A stretch of 64,000 bases of DNA from Novipirellula artificiosorum (GTDB lineage Bacteria; Planctomycetota; Planctomycetia; Pirellulales; Pirellulaceae): the NCBI RefSeq assembly GCF_007860135.1, contig NZ_SJPV01000006.1:442127-506126 (forward strand), given 5' to 3'. A program made the position numbers and the translations under genes. A model generated the notes under the pieces. The model saw only the letters and a list, made by a program, of their open reading frames with translations. It was not told the origin of the DNA and searched no databases. Shown in pieces: positions 35,164 to 43,864 of the stretch. The first letter of the stretch is position 1; every line of letters begins with the position of its first letter.

Positions 35164-38100
35164 ATGAAAGCGCCCAATTCACGAAAAATCTGCGCGGGAT
35201 ACGAACCGATCCTTGGATACCGGTTGGAAAAGCTGGTTGGGCGAGGTGGGTTCGGCGAGGTCTGGCGCGCCGATGCACCAGGCGGTATTAAAAAGGCGGT
35301 CAAGTTCGTTTTCGGAGCGCATGATCAACAACGTGCGGCACGCGAGCTGAAGTCATTGGAGCGGATTAAGGGCGTCAGCCATCCCTTCTTGTTGACGCTC
35401 GAACGATTTGGTGTGGTCGACGAGCAATTGGTGATCGTCACCGAATTGGCGGACGGGTCACTCGAGGATGTCTTTCGCGAACATCGCGAGCGCGGTTCGT
35501 GTGGGATTCCACGCGACAAACTGTTGTCGTATTTGCACGATGCTGCGGATGCTCTCGATTACCTGCACCAGGAATATCAGCTGCAGCATTTGGATATCAA
35601 ACCCGGCAACTTGTTGATCGTCGGTGGCCATGTGAAGGTTGCGGATTTTGGATTGTTGAAGGATCTTCGCGATGCTGAGTGCAGCATGGTGGGAGGTTTA
35701 ACACCGGTCTATGCTCCGCCGGAGGTGTTCGATGGCCGACCCAGTTTGCATAGCGACCAATACAGCTTGGCCGTCATGTATCAGGAATTGTTAACGGGAA
35801 CACGTCCTTTCAGCGGCCGGACGATTGCCCAGTTGGCAACACAGCATGTCCACAACGCACCGGACTTGGAACCTCTGCCACCCAGTGATCGTCCTGCTGC
35901 GGCGCGAGCTCTGGAAAAGACGCCGGATCGTCGATTCACAAACTGTCGTGCCTTCATCGAAGCACTGATGAATCCTCGGGGCCGTGTCACATCGCCCCAG
36001 TGCACCGATACTGAGCTGTCCAACTCCGATACTGATACCGACTGCGAGGGACGCCTTGCAGGTGGTCGCGATGCGATCGAAGACCTGCCGGCGCTCCGAG
36101 ATGGACGGGTCAGCCGAGACAGTCGATCGGTTGCGAAGGTCTTGTTGGTGGCCTTGGGGGGGGCCGGCGCGGATGTCTTGCACGAGATTCGAAGTCGGAT
36201 ACGAAGCATGCATTCCGCATGTCCCATCCAATTGCACTCGGTATTGATTGACACCGACGCGGCAACGATTCGGGCCGCCCAGATTGGAAATAGCTGCGAT
36301 AGCATGCCGGCTTGCGAGGCGATTTCGATCCCGCTTCGCTCACCGCGCGAATACCGAGAATCCTTAACCACGGAGCGTCTGCGGACGATTTCTCGGCGCT
36401 GGATCTATAACGTTCCACGGTCGCTGGAGACCGAAGGCATGAGGCCACTGGGGCGCTTGGCCTTGGTGGATCATGGCGAGAGAGTCACGGAATCGTTGCG
36501 ACGAGTGGTTGCGGAGCTTGCGAGCGACGAGGCAACGACTTCCCCCAAAATCTTTGTTGTCGGATCGCTGTGTGGTGGGACGGGTAGCGGCATTTACTTG
36601 GACGTCGTCCATTTGCTTCGCCATTTTCTCGATAGTCACTCGATGGAACAATCGACCATTCATTCGATGTTGGCGATGAAAGGGCTCAAGCATGATCCAG
36701 CCCTCTCTCTGGCTCATCACGATACCCATTCTGCGCTGATCGAAATGGCCTATTTTCTGCAACCGGGCAATGGGTACCCCGGCGACGCCGGAGCCGGTTG
36801 GCCCAGCGTTCCTGCGGCGCGGACCCCGCTGAAACATGCCTATTTGGTCGCCAGCAACGAATCCGATCCTGGTGCCCCAACTCCGGTGCAGGTGATTGGC
36901 GACTACATTTGGACCGACACCACCGGTGCTGGGAGCCTGTTAGAGGAGGCTCGCGCGGCAGCCCTCGATGAGTCCGCTCCGACGATCGCGACACCTTTGG
37001 TACGTTCGGTCGGCATCATTCCCCTCGGCGTTTTTCGTCGTCCCGAAGAAGAAATTTTGACGCCCGCAACGGTTCGCCACCTGCTGCTTCGCTGGCTTGG
37101 TCATCCCGCGCAGGCGAAGCAGAACGCCTCGGTGTTGGCAACTCGCTTGTTTCGTCGAAGTGGCTTCAATTCCGATTCCTTCGTGGTTCAATTCTCGAGG
37201 GCATTTGGGGAAACGAAGGTTGTGTGTCAGCAACAACTCCAGCGCCGTTTCGCGATGCGGCATCACGAAGCCAAGCCATGCGAGCAGGATCGTGAATGCA
37301 TCGACGAATGCGATGGGATCGAAGTCGCCAACCTGATTTCTCAGTGGGCGGTGGAAATCGCGAGTCGTAAGGATGCGATTCACGAGATCCAGGGGGTGAT
37401 GGATCGACTCGCTCGGGAAATGGTCACTCGATTTACGCATGGCAGCACGGACGTCGCGACGGCGATCGAGGCGCTGCGATTGTTTCAGCAGCAAGTTCAG
37501 GCTGATCGAGATCGATTGCGTGGGCAGGCTGAAATGCTCGACGATTGCGCTCATATTGAAGGTGTGGACTCGGACGATCACAAAGCCGATGGTCGTAGCC
37601 ATCCCCTTCAAACGACACCCGTTATCGATTTGGGGATGCGATTGATCGACCACATGGTTTATCGCATGGCGGCGGAGCAAGTGGATTCGTTTATCAGCGA
37701 ACTCGACGCTTTGCTCTCTCGATTGGAAGAGACCGCAACCACGTTGGCAATCGTCATCTCAAGATTGAGCGATGGAGGCGATGCGACAACGAACCCATGG
37801 GATGAAATGCCGACGGAAGTTTCTTCGCAGTTCTCCAAGATTGTCTCGGATTTACACAACACGTCTGTTTCGTCGTCGATTCTTCGCCCATTGTCGGTGG
37901 GAGGTGTTCCGCTCGACCCGAATCAGCTTCAGCGACGGCTCACCGAAGCGGCTTCACCCTTGGTGGGTAGCGCATTGGCAACCGCAAGCTCCGCGAGTGT
38001 ATTGCCATCGTTGTCGGTCGACCTGGCCACTCAATCGATGAGCGAGGTGACAGCGATGTTGGCACGTCAACATGGGGACCCCGCAGAGACAGACGCCAAG

Positions 38101-38520
38101 ACGGTGCCATCGAACATGAGTTTGGAAGCCGGGCGTTTGGTCGGTAGCAAAGAGGGCTCGGATCAACCGGTGACTTCGATGGCGACGGCGCTACAGATGG
38201 CTCGACCCTCGCTGCTCGACTATGGTGGCGTCCAGCGTCTGATTCTGGCGGTTGGCACGCATTCGGAACAAGTACGCCTTGAAGCCGAACTTCGTCAGTT
38301 TCACTCGGGTGCGTTGACGGTCACCCTCATTCCCGGCACCACAGCAAAACTGATTCACGAGGCTCAGCAAATCAACTTGAACGATGTCATTGCCAGGTTG
38401 GCGACCTTAAATGCTGCAAATAGCCAGGTGAGTTCGCGATTGATGGCCCGGTCCGATATCGAGTGGAGAACCTCCGAACGCCGCCCCGTCGGCGTGGCAT
38501 TGGCCGGGTCAGCCTGCTAG
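35164..38520 (+). CDS. Ser/Thr protein kinase fused to a tubulin-like GTPase domain
   Basis: 1118 residues. The kinase domain (about 18-268) is complete: GRGGFGEV (26-33), Lys47, HLDIKPGNLL (Asp144), DFG (161-163) and YAPPE. After an acidic linker (about 270-320) comes a tubulin/FtsZ-like region: a Rossmann start VLLVALGGAGADVLHEI (326-342) and the tubulin signature SLCGGTGSG (468-476), which binds the GTP phosphates. The remaining 600 residues fit the large bacterial Tubulin_2-type ('tubulin-like') family, with helical segments at about 700-790. No membrane helix is seen, so it should be cytosolic. The upstream AAA+ gene and divergent FHA-EAL gene suggest a shared signalling role. Neither GTPase nor polymerisation can be judged from sequence. 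Confidence 0.88.
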   Translation: MKAPNSRKICAGYEPILGYRLEKLVGRGGFGEVWRADAPGGIKKAVKFVFGAHDQQRAARELKSLERIKGVSHPFLLTLERFGVVDEQLVIVTELADGSLEDVFREHRERGSCGIPRDKLLSYLHDAADALDYLHQEYQLQHLDIKPGNLLIVGGHVKVADFGLLKDLRDAECSMVGGLTPVYAPPEVFDGRPSLHSDQYSLAVMYQELLTGTRPFSGRTIAQLATQHVHNAPDLEPLPPSDRPAAARALEKTPDRRFTNCRAFIEALMNPRGRVTSPQCTDTELSNSDTDTDCEGRLAGGRDAIEDLPALRDGRVSRDSRSVAKVLLVALGGAGADVLHEIRSRIRSMHSACPIQLHSVLIDTDAATIRAAQIGNSCDSMPACEAISIPLRSPREYRESLTTERLRTISRRWIYNVPRSLETEGMRPLGRLALVDHGERVTESLRRVVAELASDEATTSPKIFVVGSLCGGTGSGIYLDVVHLLRHFLDSHSMEQSTIHSMLAMKGLKHDPALSLAHHDTHSALIEMAYFLQPGNGYPGDAGAGWPSVPAARTPLKHAYLVASNESDPGAPTPVQVIGDYIWTDTTGAGSLLEEARAAALDESAPTIATPLVRSVGIIPLGVFRRPEEEILTPATVRHLLLRWLGHPAQAKQNASVLATRLFRRSGFNSDSFVVQFSRAFGETKVVCQQQLQRRFAMRHHEAKPCEQDRECIDECDGIEVANLISQWAVEIASRKDAIHEIQGVMDRLAREMVTRFTHGSTDVATAIEALRLFQQQVQADRDRLRGQAEMLDDCAHIEGVDSDDHKADGRSHPLQTTPVIDLGMRLIDHMVYRMAAEQVDSFISELDALLSRLEETATTLAIVISRLSDGGDATTNPWDEMPTEVSSQFSKIVSDLHNTSVSSSILRPLSVGGVPLDPNQLQRRLTEAASPLVGSALATASSASVLPSLSVDLATQSMSEVTAMLARQHGDPAETDAKTVPSNMSLEAGRLVGSKEGSDQPVTSMATALQMARPSLLDYGGVQRLILAVGTHSEQVRLEAELRQFHSGALTVTLIPGTTAKLIHEAQQINLNDVIARLATLNAANSQVSSRLMARSDIEWRTSERRPVGVALAGSAC

Positions 38521-38539
38521 CGCATTTTTGAAAGTCTAC

Positions 38540-39772
38540 TCAGGACCTGAGCGGAGCGCTTCCCAACACACGGTAGACCTCTGCTTCATCGGTCCATCCC
38601 GCTTCGACGCACCTCAGCGCCTCGGATCGGAGATCCGATTTGGCAGCGGCAGCTGCATCGCAACGCATCTGAGAAAGCGTTTGAGCGGACTCAAGTGTTG
38701 CGGAGAGCGATTCGCCAACCGGATCGGTTCCGTCGAACATGACGCATTGAGCGATGGCGACCCGACCGCGATAACCGGTTCCCGAACAGGCGTCGCAGTC
38801 ATTCGGTTTGCTGCTTCCGGCTTGGCATGTGCTGCAGATCCGACGAAGCAATCGCTGGGCCAATATCGCTCGGACTCCGCTGCGGACCACATGAGGGGGG
38901 ACGCCGAATTGAACCAAGCGACGCAGCGACGCGGCGACATCGGTTGCGTGCAGCGACGAAAAAACCAAATGTCCCGTTAAGGAAGCTTGCATCGCGGCTT
39001 CGGCCGTCTCGGGATCCCGGATCTCACTGACCAGCAGCACCTCGCTGTCTTGACGCACGGCACTGCGCAGCGCCGATGCCAACGTCATCCCACCGCTCAC
39101 ATCCAATTCACTCTGGCTGATCGAATCGATTACCGACTCCACGGGGTCTTCGATCGTTAGCACACTGCGGCGAGGTTCTGCGGCGGCGATACATCGCAAC
39201 ATGGCATACAACGTCGTCGTCTTGCCGCTTCCGGCAGGCCCGGACAAGAGGATGGCTCCGTCGGTCTGGTTTGCCAGATCACGCAGCGTTGCGGTCACGA
39301 TGGAAGATAACCCGAGTGATTCAAGCGTGTCGTATCGGTCATCCTTTCGCAACAACCGGAGCACCGCACGCGGACCATGTACCGTTGGGAAGATGCCCAA
39401 TCGAAGCGAAGCGTCATCGTCGGACGTGATCGGTGTCTTCCACTTCATTCGCCCTTCCATCGGTTGGCTGCTGCGATAGGTTGGTAGCCCTGCGAGCACC
39501 ATTAAGCGTGAAACCGGGTCGCTTTGACCTCCGCCTTTGATCCAATCGGTGACGGACAACACGCCATCGATACGAACAAGAACTTCCCAGCCCTCACCGC
39601 GGGGATGCAAGTGAACATCCGACGCACCGCGTGCGAGGGCCAACGGAATCAACGAGTCGACGACGTCAATGGCGTAGTGGGGATCGGCCGGATTCAGTTT
39701 CGAAAAGATGCCGTTTGCCATATCGGGTTGCTCTGTTCTCCCTAGGAGGTCGTGCAGTTTAGCGTCCCCCAT
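38540..39772 (-). CDS. GspE/PilB-type secretion ATPase, short form
   Basis: 410 residues; a second in-frame ATG lies at 39721. It lacks the N-terminal MshEN/GspE-N domain of full-length GspE. Present are the N2-type part (ASDVHLHPRGEGWEVLVRID), Walker A LLSGPAGSGKTTTLY (about 180), the Asp box, Walker B VLLVSEIRDPETAEAAMQAS, the His box TGHLVFSSLHATDVAASLRR, and a tetracysteine zinc site (CSTC ... CDACSGTGYRGR). Such ATPases power type II secretion or type IV pilus assembly. No other gsp or pil gene is in the window. It converges with the kinase-tubulin gene, 19 bases apart. Confidence 0.9.
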   Translation of the reverse strand: MGDAKLHDLLGRTEQPDMANGIFSKLNPADPHYAIDVVDSLIPLALARGASDVHLHPRGEGWEVLVRIDGVLSVTDWIKGGGQSDPVSRLMVLAGLPTYRSSQPMEGRMKWKTPITSDDDASLRLGIFPTVHGPRAVLRLLRKDDRYDTLESLGLSSIVTATLRDLANQTDGAILLSGPAGSGKTTTLYAMLRCIAAAEPRRSVLTIEDPVESVIDSISQSELDVSGGMTLASALRSAVRQDSEVLLVSEIRDPETAEAAMQASLTGHLVFSSLHATDVAASLRRLVQFGVPPHVVRSGVRAILAQRLLRRICSTCQAGSSKPNDCDACSGTGYRGRVAIAQCVMFDGTDPVGESLSATLESAQTLSQMRCDAAAAAKSDLRSEALRCVEAGWTDEAEVYRVLGSAPLRS

Positions 39773-40244
39773 TCAGAGAGGATTGCTATCGAAACAAGTA
39801 ACGCTGATGGATTCTGGATCCCCTACCCCTCGCTTAGGCTCGACCTCACCCAAGGGGCTCGTTGTACCGCGCATCTCGGGTGGTGTCCAATACATCTGCG
39901 GGGTAGGTGACGAGATTTCGCTCTGGTCTTTCGACAAACCGCTGCGAATGATTGTTGCCTTGCGGTTCGCGCTGGTGCTGCGAACATGGGCAAGCCTGTT
40001 GCACGGAGGTGCGGTTCATGGGCGGGGTGGCTCTCGGACTCCTCGGTCAAAAAACCGGCTCATCCGACCGAAGCGCGCGGAACCCAGACTCAAGGTTTTT
40101 TGGAGGTATTGCTCCGGTGTCCAATGATCTCTTAGAAAAGAGTCCCCGACGGTCGGTCGTCCGCCGGGAAACGATAGCACCCTTGGCGCACCGTCGACCG
40201 GGATATCCCTTGTCAAGTTGCACCTCTGCAGAGCTCGACTCCGT

Positions 40245-40284
40245 TTCTACCGGCAACTGCACGATTCTACCGGCAACTGCACGA
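40245..40284. repeat. Perfect tandem duplication of a 20-base unit
   Basis: TTCTACCGGCAACTGCACGA occurs twice back to back (40245-40264 and 40265-40284) without a mismatch, inside a gene-free stretch. Confidence 0.95.
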
Positions 40285-40630
40285 TAACAAGTGAAAATAG
40301 CTCCTGCCAGCAATGATGGGACACCGGAGAGATGCCTCGAAAACCTCCTGCGCACGCTTCCGCCGGATGAGCCAAAAAACCTAGGTGCGCAAGAGCCTCA
40401 GCAAGCTTACACCTTCGCAAAAATCGGACAAGCGACGCAGTCCCCCCATCTCCGAGAAGGAAAGTATTCGTTGGCTCGAAGGATCTTCCCCCGAGCGTCC
40501 GCGTCAACGTGGTGCTGTGCGAAGACGGTGTTCGAATGCCATGCTGTCATCGCACCCCGTTTCCTTGAGCGCGAGAACCTACGTCCTTCGTAAAAATGCT
40601 CGAGCCTGGTGAGGGGCAGCATCCGAAAAC

Positions 40631-40680
40631 CCTCTCCCGGCGTTTAGACGCCGACCTCTCCCAAAGGAGAGGGAACGGTA
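40631..40680. repeat. Dispersed CCTCTCCC repeat, copy 1
   Basis: CCCTCTCCC, then GCGTTTAGACGCCGACCTCT and CCCAAAGGAGAGGG, forms a stem in which the two CCCTCTCC/GGAGAGGG ends pair. Related sequences occur near 48547-48592 and 63808-63866 in this window, always outside genes. Confidence 0.65.
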
Positions 40681-40772
40681 CGGTAACTCCTCGATAAAGA
40701 ACGACTGATATACCTGCACGACATCATTTCCTAGCGGGGCATCCAGCAAGTGCCAACCGAAAGCGAAAGGTT

Positions 40773-41939
40773 TTAAGTCAGCTGCACGAGCTTGTTGGGC
40801 TTTGAGCTCGACACGATCGCTGCACGATTCGCATCGATGGCCTTTTGCTCTTGCTCGCGCGATACGAACTCGTACCGCACGTTTCTTTGCCGTGGTTCGA
40901 ATCCCGACTCGACAATCGCTTCGCGAATTTGATCGAGCGTCAAGAAATGGACCGTTCCCGCTTCGGCGACGACGTTCTCTTCAAGCATCAAACTGCCCAT
41001 GTCGTTCGCGCCGAATTGCAAGGCCAATTGACCGATTTTCAATCCTTGAGTCACCCAGCTGCTTTGAAGATTGGGAACGTTGTCAAGGAACAGCCGGGAC
41101 ACGGCCAACGTCTTCAAGTACTCAAACGATCCGACGGGTGGAATGTGTGACAGATCGGTGTTTTCGGGTTGGAACGTCCATCCGATGAAGGCGGTAAAGC
41201 CACCCGTTTCATCTTGGAGGGCACGCACGCGTGAGAGGTGCTCGACACGCTCGGCTAAGGATTCGACGTGGCCGAACATCATCGTCGCACTGCTGACCCC
41301 ACCAAGCTGGTGCCAAACCCGCATCACATCGAGCCAATCGTCCGTCATCACTTTACCGCGAGTGATCTCGCGGCGCACGCGATCGACCAAAATTTCCGCG
41401 CCACCACCGGGAATACTGCCCAACCCTGCGGCTTTCAAACGTTCGAGCACTTGCTTGAGCGACAGCTGGTTGATTTTCGTGAAGTGATAGAATTCAGGCG
41501 GACTAAAGCCATGGACATTCAGCTCGGGGAAAGCTGATTTGATGTCCCGCAGCATTTCCTCGTACCAATCCAATTTGAACTTGGGATGCAGGCCGCCCTG
41601 CAGCAAGATTTGGTTGCCACCCAAATCAACGGTCTCTTGGATCTTCTCGAGCAACTCGGCGCGAGGCAGCACATAGCCTTCATCGCTTTTGGGGCCGCGA
41701 TAGAAAGCGCAGAAATCGCAGACCGCAGTGCAGATGTTGGTGTAATTGATGTTTCGATCGATGTTGTACGTTCGATAGGGCTCGGGATGCATTCGTCGCG
41801 ACACGGCATCGGCGGCCGATCCAATTGCAGCCAGGTCATGGCTTTCGAGCAGACGGACCGCATCATCGGTTGTCAATCGATCGCCGTCCACGGCTTTGTC
41901 CAGAATGTCACGGATCGGTGCTGTCGCTTTCGCAATCAT
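40773..41939 (-). CDS. mqnC: Cyclic dehypoxanthinyl futalosine synthase
   Basis: 388 residues. A radical-SAM enzyme of the futalosine menaquinone route; it cyclises dehypoxanthine futalosine. The cluster motif CTAVCDFC (C70, C74, C77) is followed by AFYRGPKSDEGYVL. The segments ILLQGGLHPKFKLDWYEEML and FSPPEFYHF, then PGGGAEILVDRVRREI, are characteristic of MqnC rather than MqnE. It starts 10 bases after mqnA ends and is the last gene of the rluA-like/mqnA/mqnC operon. Its presence implies respiration with menaquinone made from chorismate by the Mqn pathway. Confidence 0.95.
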   Translation of the reverse strand: MIAKATAPIRDILDKAVDGDRLTTDDAVRLLESHDLAAIGSAADAVSRRMHPEPYRTYNIDRNINYTNICTAVCDFCAFYRGPKSDEGYVLPRAELLEKIQETVDLGGNQILLQGGLHPKFKLDWYEEMLRDIKSAFPELNVHGFSPPEFYHFTKINQLSLKQVLERLKAAGLGSIPGGGAEILVDRVRREITRGKVMTDDWLDVMRVWHQLGGVSSATMMFGHVESLAERVEHLSRVRALQDETGGFTAFIGWTFQPENTDLSHIPPVGSFEYLKTLAVSRLFLDNVPNLQSSWVTQGLKIGQLALQFGANDMGSLMLEENVVAEAGTVHFLTLDQIREAIVESGFEPRQRNVRYEFVSREQEQKAIDANRAAIVSSSKPNKLVQLT

Positions 41940-41949
41940 GGTTCGAAGC

Positions 41950-42762
41950 TTAGGGTTTCGTTGACGGAGGGGCGTGATGCGGAATCAAGTCAAGTGACCG
42001 GGCTCGGCGGTCAAATTCGGCCAGGCCATTTTTCTCACCTGGGCCAAGAGTGTAATGAAGATTCTCGGCGAAGTAACGGTGTAGATCTTCCTTGGTCAAT
42101 CCATGCGAGGCCGCCTCTCGCTCCGCGATCTGTTCAAGCGATGCGATTCCCTGGTCACGCGATGCTTGCAGAATCTGGGACAATTCCGCAACCTCGGCCT
42201 CGCTTGCGTCGATGCCGCTGCGAGCGATCCACAACGCAAACACAAAAGGCAATTCGCAGTGACGGCACCAACGGTCACCAAGGTCCCAAATCTCACGGTA
42301 GTACCGAGGAGGGGGATGCATCGCACGGTCGCCGATCATCAGCACGGCGTCGGCGTCGACTCGCTCGGGCGACTGGTCGATCCGCAGAGGCACAATTTCA
42401 GGTCGCCGTTGATACATCTCCCAGAGCAGCACTTGCACCAATGCGGCACTCGTGCGGCTTCCTTCATCGAGCGCAAGTCGCCGGATCTCTTGGGCAGGGA
42501 CTCGACTCAACAATCGCACACTCCACACCGGTCCACGACATGCGATCACCGCATTCGAGACAATTTGGTAGCTTGGGTCGCCGAGGTATTCGATGGATGG
42601 GATCAAGGCGACATCGAGTTTCCCTTGATGTAAATCGTCCGCCAATCGGCTTGGCAAGTTAAACGACAACGTAGCACGGTGTCCCAAACGCTCACGGAGA
42701 CCGTGGACCAGGGGTTTGGTGTTCAGGTAGGAAACAGCGCCGATGCGGAGTGGAGGTTGCAT
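41950..42762 (-). CDS. mqnA: Chorismate dehydratase
   Basis: 270 residues. MqnA dehydrates chorismate to 3-enolpyruvylbenzoate, the first step of the futalosine pathway. The N-terminus IGAVSYLNTKPLVHGL and the following LPSRLADDLHQGKLDVALIP are family signatures. The fold is that of a periplasmic binding protein, but there is no signal peptide, as expected for the cytosolic enzyme. VLMIGDRAMHPPP and WIARSGID also fit the family. It lies 7 bases after the rluA-like gene and 10 before mqnC. Confidence 0.95.
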   Translation of the reverse strand: MQPPLRIGAVSYLNTKPLVHGLRERLGHRATLSFNLPSRLADDLHQGKLDVALIPSIEYLGDPSYQIVSNAVIACRGPVWSVRLLSRVPAQEIRRLALDEGSRTSAALVQVLLWEMYQRRPEIVPLRIDQSPERVDADAVLMIGDRAMHPPPRYYREIWDLGDRWCRHCELPFVFALWIARSGIDASEAEVAELSQILQASRDQGIASLEQIAEREAASHGLTKEDLHRYFAENLHYTLGPGEKNGLAEFDRRARSLDLIPHHAPPSTKP

Positions 42763-42769
42763 AGCAGGG

Positions 42770-43459
42770 CTAACCGAGAAATGTTGGAATTTCTAACGGG
42801 CATTCAACCGTAATTCGTGCCCCGTTCCTTGGATCGTGGAACGAGATGGCTTCTGCGTGCAGCAGAATTCTATCGGCTGGGAGAGATTCGTGCACCGCAG
42901 GATTGACGTGGCCACCATAGGTAAGATCACCCAAGATCGGGTGGCCGCGTTTTGCCGCTTGAACTCTCAATTGGTGCATCCGCCCGGTCACGGGGGTCAA
43001 CCGCAGCAGCGAGCAGTCATGGTCCGGAAAATCGCGGACCCACTGCATGTGAGTTTCTGCACGCTTTGCGTCCAGGTCCATCGCCTCGCATCTCTCCGCC
43101 CTCGCTTCATTCGGAATTTTTCTGAGATAATCGACCCAGACCTGTTCGCTTGGGTCCGGTCGTCCCGAAACAACGGCAAGGTATTTCTTTTGCACCTTTC
43201 GAGTGACAAACTGGTCGCTTAGAAGTCTCGCGACACGTTTGCGAATCGCGACCAGCAAGATGCCACTGACACCTCGATCAAGCCGATGAACCATCGCCAC
43301 ATAATCGCTGCGGCCAGCCAATTGCTCTCGCAATCGACGCTCGACACTATCGATGTGCTTGGGTGCCTGCGTCAAAACGCCCGCCGGCTTCTCAATCGCT
43401 ACCATCGACTCACCGTCCCAAACAATGCGGAGCGGTTCGGGGGACTGCGGACGGTTCAT
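42770..43459 (-). CDS. RluA-family pseudouridine synthase
   Basis: 229 residues from the ATG at 43459; a GTG six bases upstream is the alternative. The catalytic motif HRLDRGVSGILLVA carries the Asp that attacks uridine. IVWDGESMVAIEKPAGVLTQ and LTPVTGRMHQLRVQAAKRGHP, then ILGDLTYGG, are typical of the family. There is no S4 domain, so it belongs to the short RluA/TruC-like type acting on rRNA or tRNA; the target site is not known. It leads the operon with mqnA and mqnC, a pairing with no obvious biochemical reason. Confidence 0.92.
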   Translation of the reverse strand: MNRPQSPEPLRIVWDGESMVAIEKPAGVLTQAPKHIDSVERRLREQLAGRSDYVAMVHRLDRGVSGILLVAIRKRVARLLSDQFVTRKVQKKYLAVVSGRPDPSEQVWVDYLRKIPNEARAERCEAMDLDAKRAETHMQWVRDFPDHDCSLLRLTPVTGRMHQLRVQAAKRGHPILGDLTYGGHVNPAVHESLPADRILLHAEAISFHDPRNGARITVECPLEIPTFLG

Positions 43460-43864
43460 GAGCACGCTGCTACACTAAACACAATACCGAGGGACACAAA
43501 AGGGACTCGACACATTGGGCAATCATGCGGGACAGGCAATCAAGCAGGACGCGTTGGCAACGGCAATCACGCGCACAAAAAAACGAGAGATCCCGGCCAC
43601 GACAATGAAGACAACGAATCCTTCGTGTTCTTCATTGATCGACGAATCTCTCGTTACGTCAATTTGTAAGCCGTTCGACGCGTACGTCAAGACATCAATA
43701 CGGACAAAGTCATTCGCAAGTCAACGTGGACGTGGGCGTGAACTGCAAAGACAAGATGCAGCAAACGCCCATGGCACGAAGACGTGGATGTCGTCAAACG
43801 CTTCATTCACCACCGTTGTCCAACCACCTTCGCGAGTCGTGACATCACCGAACGCCTCATCAAC
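43460..43864. other. Divergent intergenic region, no gene seen
   Basis: 405 bases between the divergent rluA-like and DHPS-like genes. Frames extending into it from the right are Arg-rich and lack protein character. No tRNA, repeat or clear hairpin is found. It should hold the promoters of both operons. Confidence 0.4.

Larger units (their letters stand above)
39773..40772. other. 1-kb gene-free region with repeat fragments
   Basis: No reading frame here looks coding; all are short and Arg/Ser-rich. The region holds fragments of a dispersed repeat (near 39828-39870 and 40631-40680) and a small tandem repeat at 40245-40284. It may be a graveyard of decayed elements. The space separates the gspE-like gene start from the end of mqnC. 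Confidence 0.5.

Noticed and set aside
39708..40127. 139-residue gene in the gene-free island
   Set aside because: It overlaps the gspE-like start and is Arg/Gly/Ser-rich; it runs through a dispersed repeat fragment.
40773..41939. Aminofutalosine synthase (mqnE) or CofH-like enzyme
   Set aside because: The NICTAVCDFCAFYR and ILLQGGLHP segments match MqnC better, and it is adjacent to mqnA.
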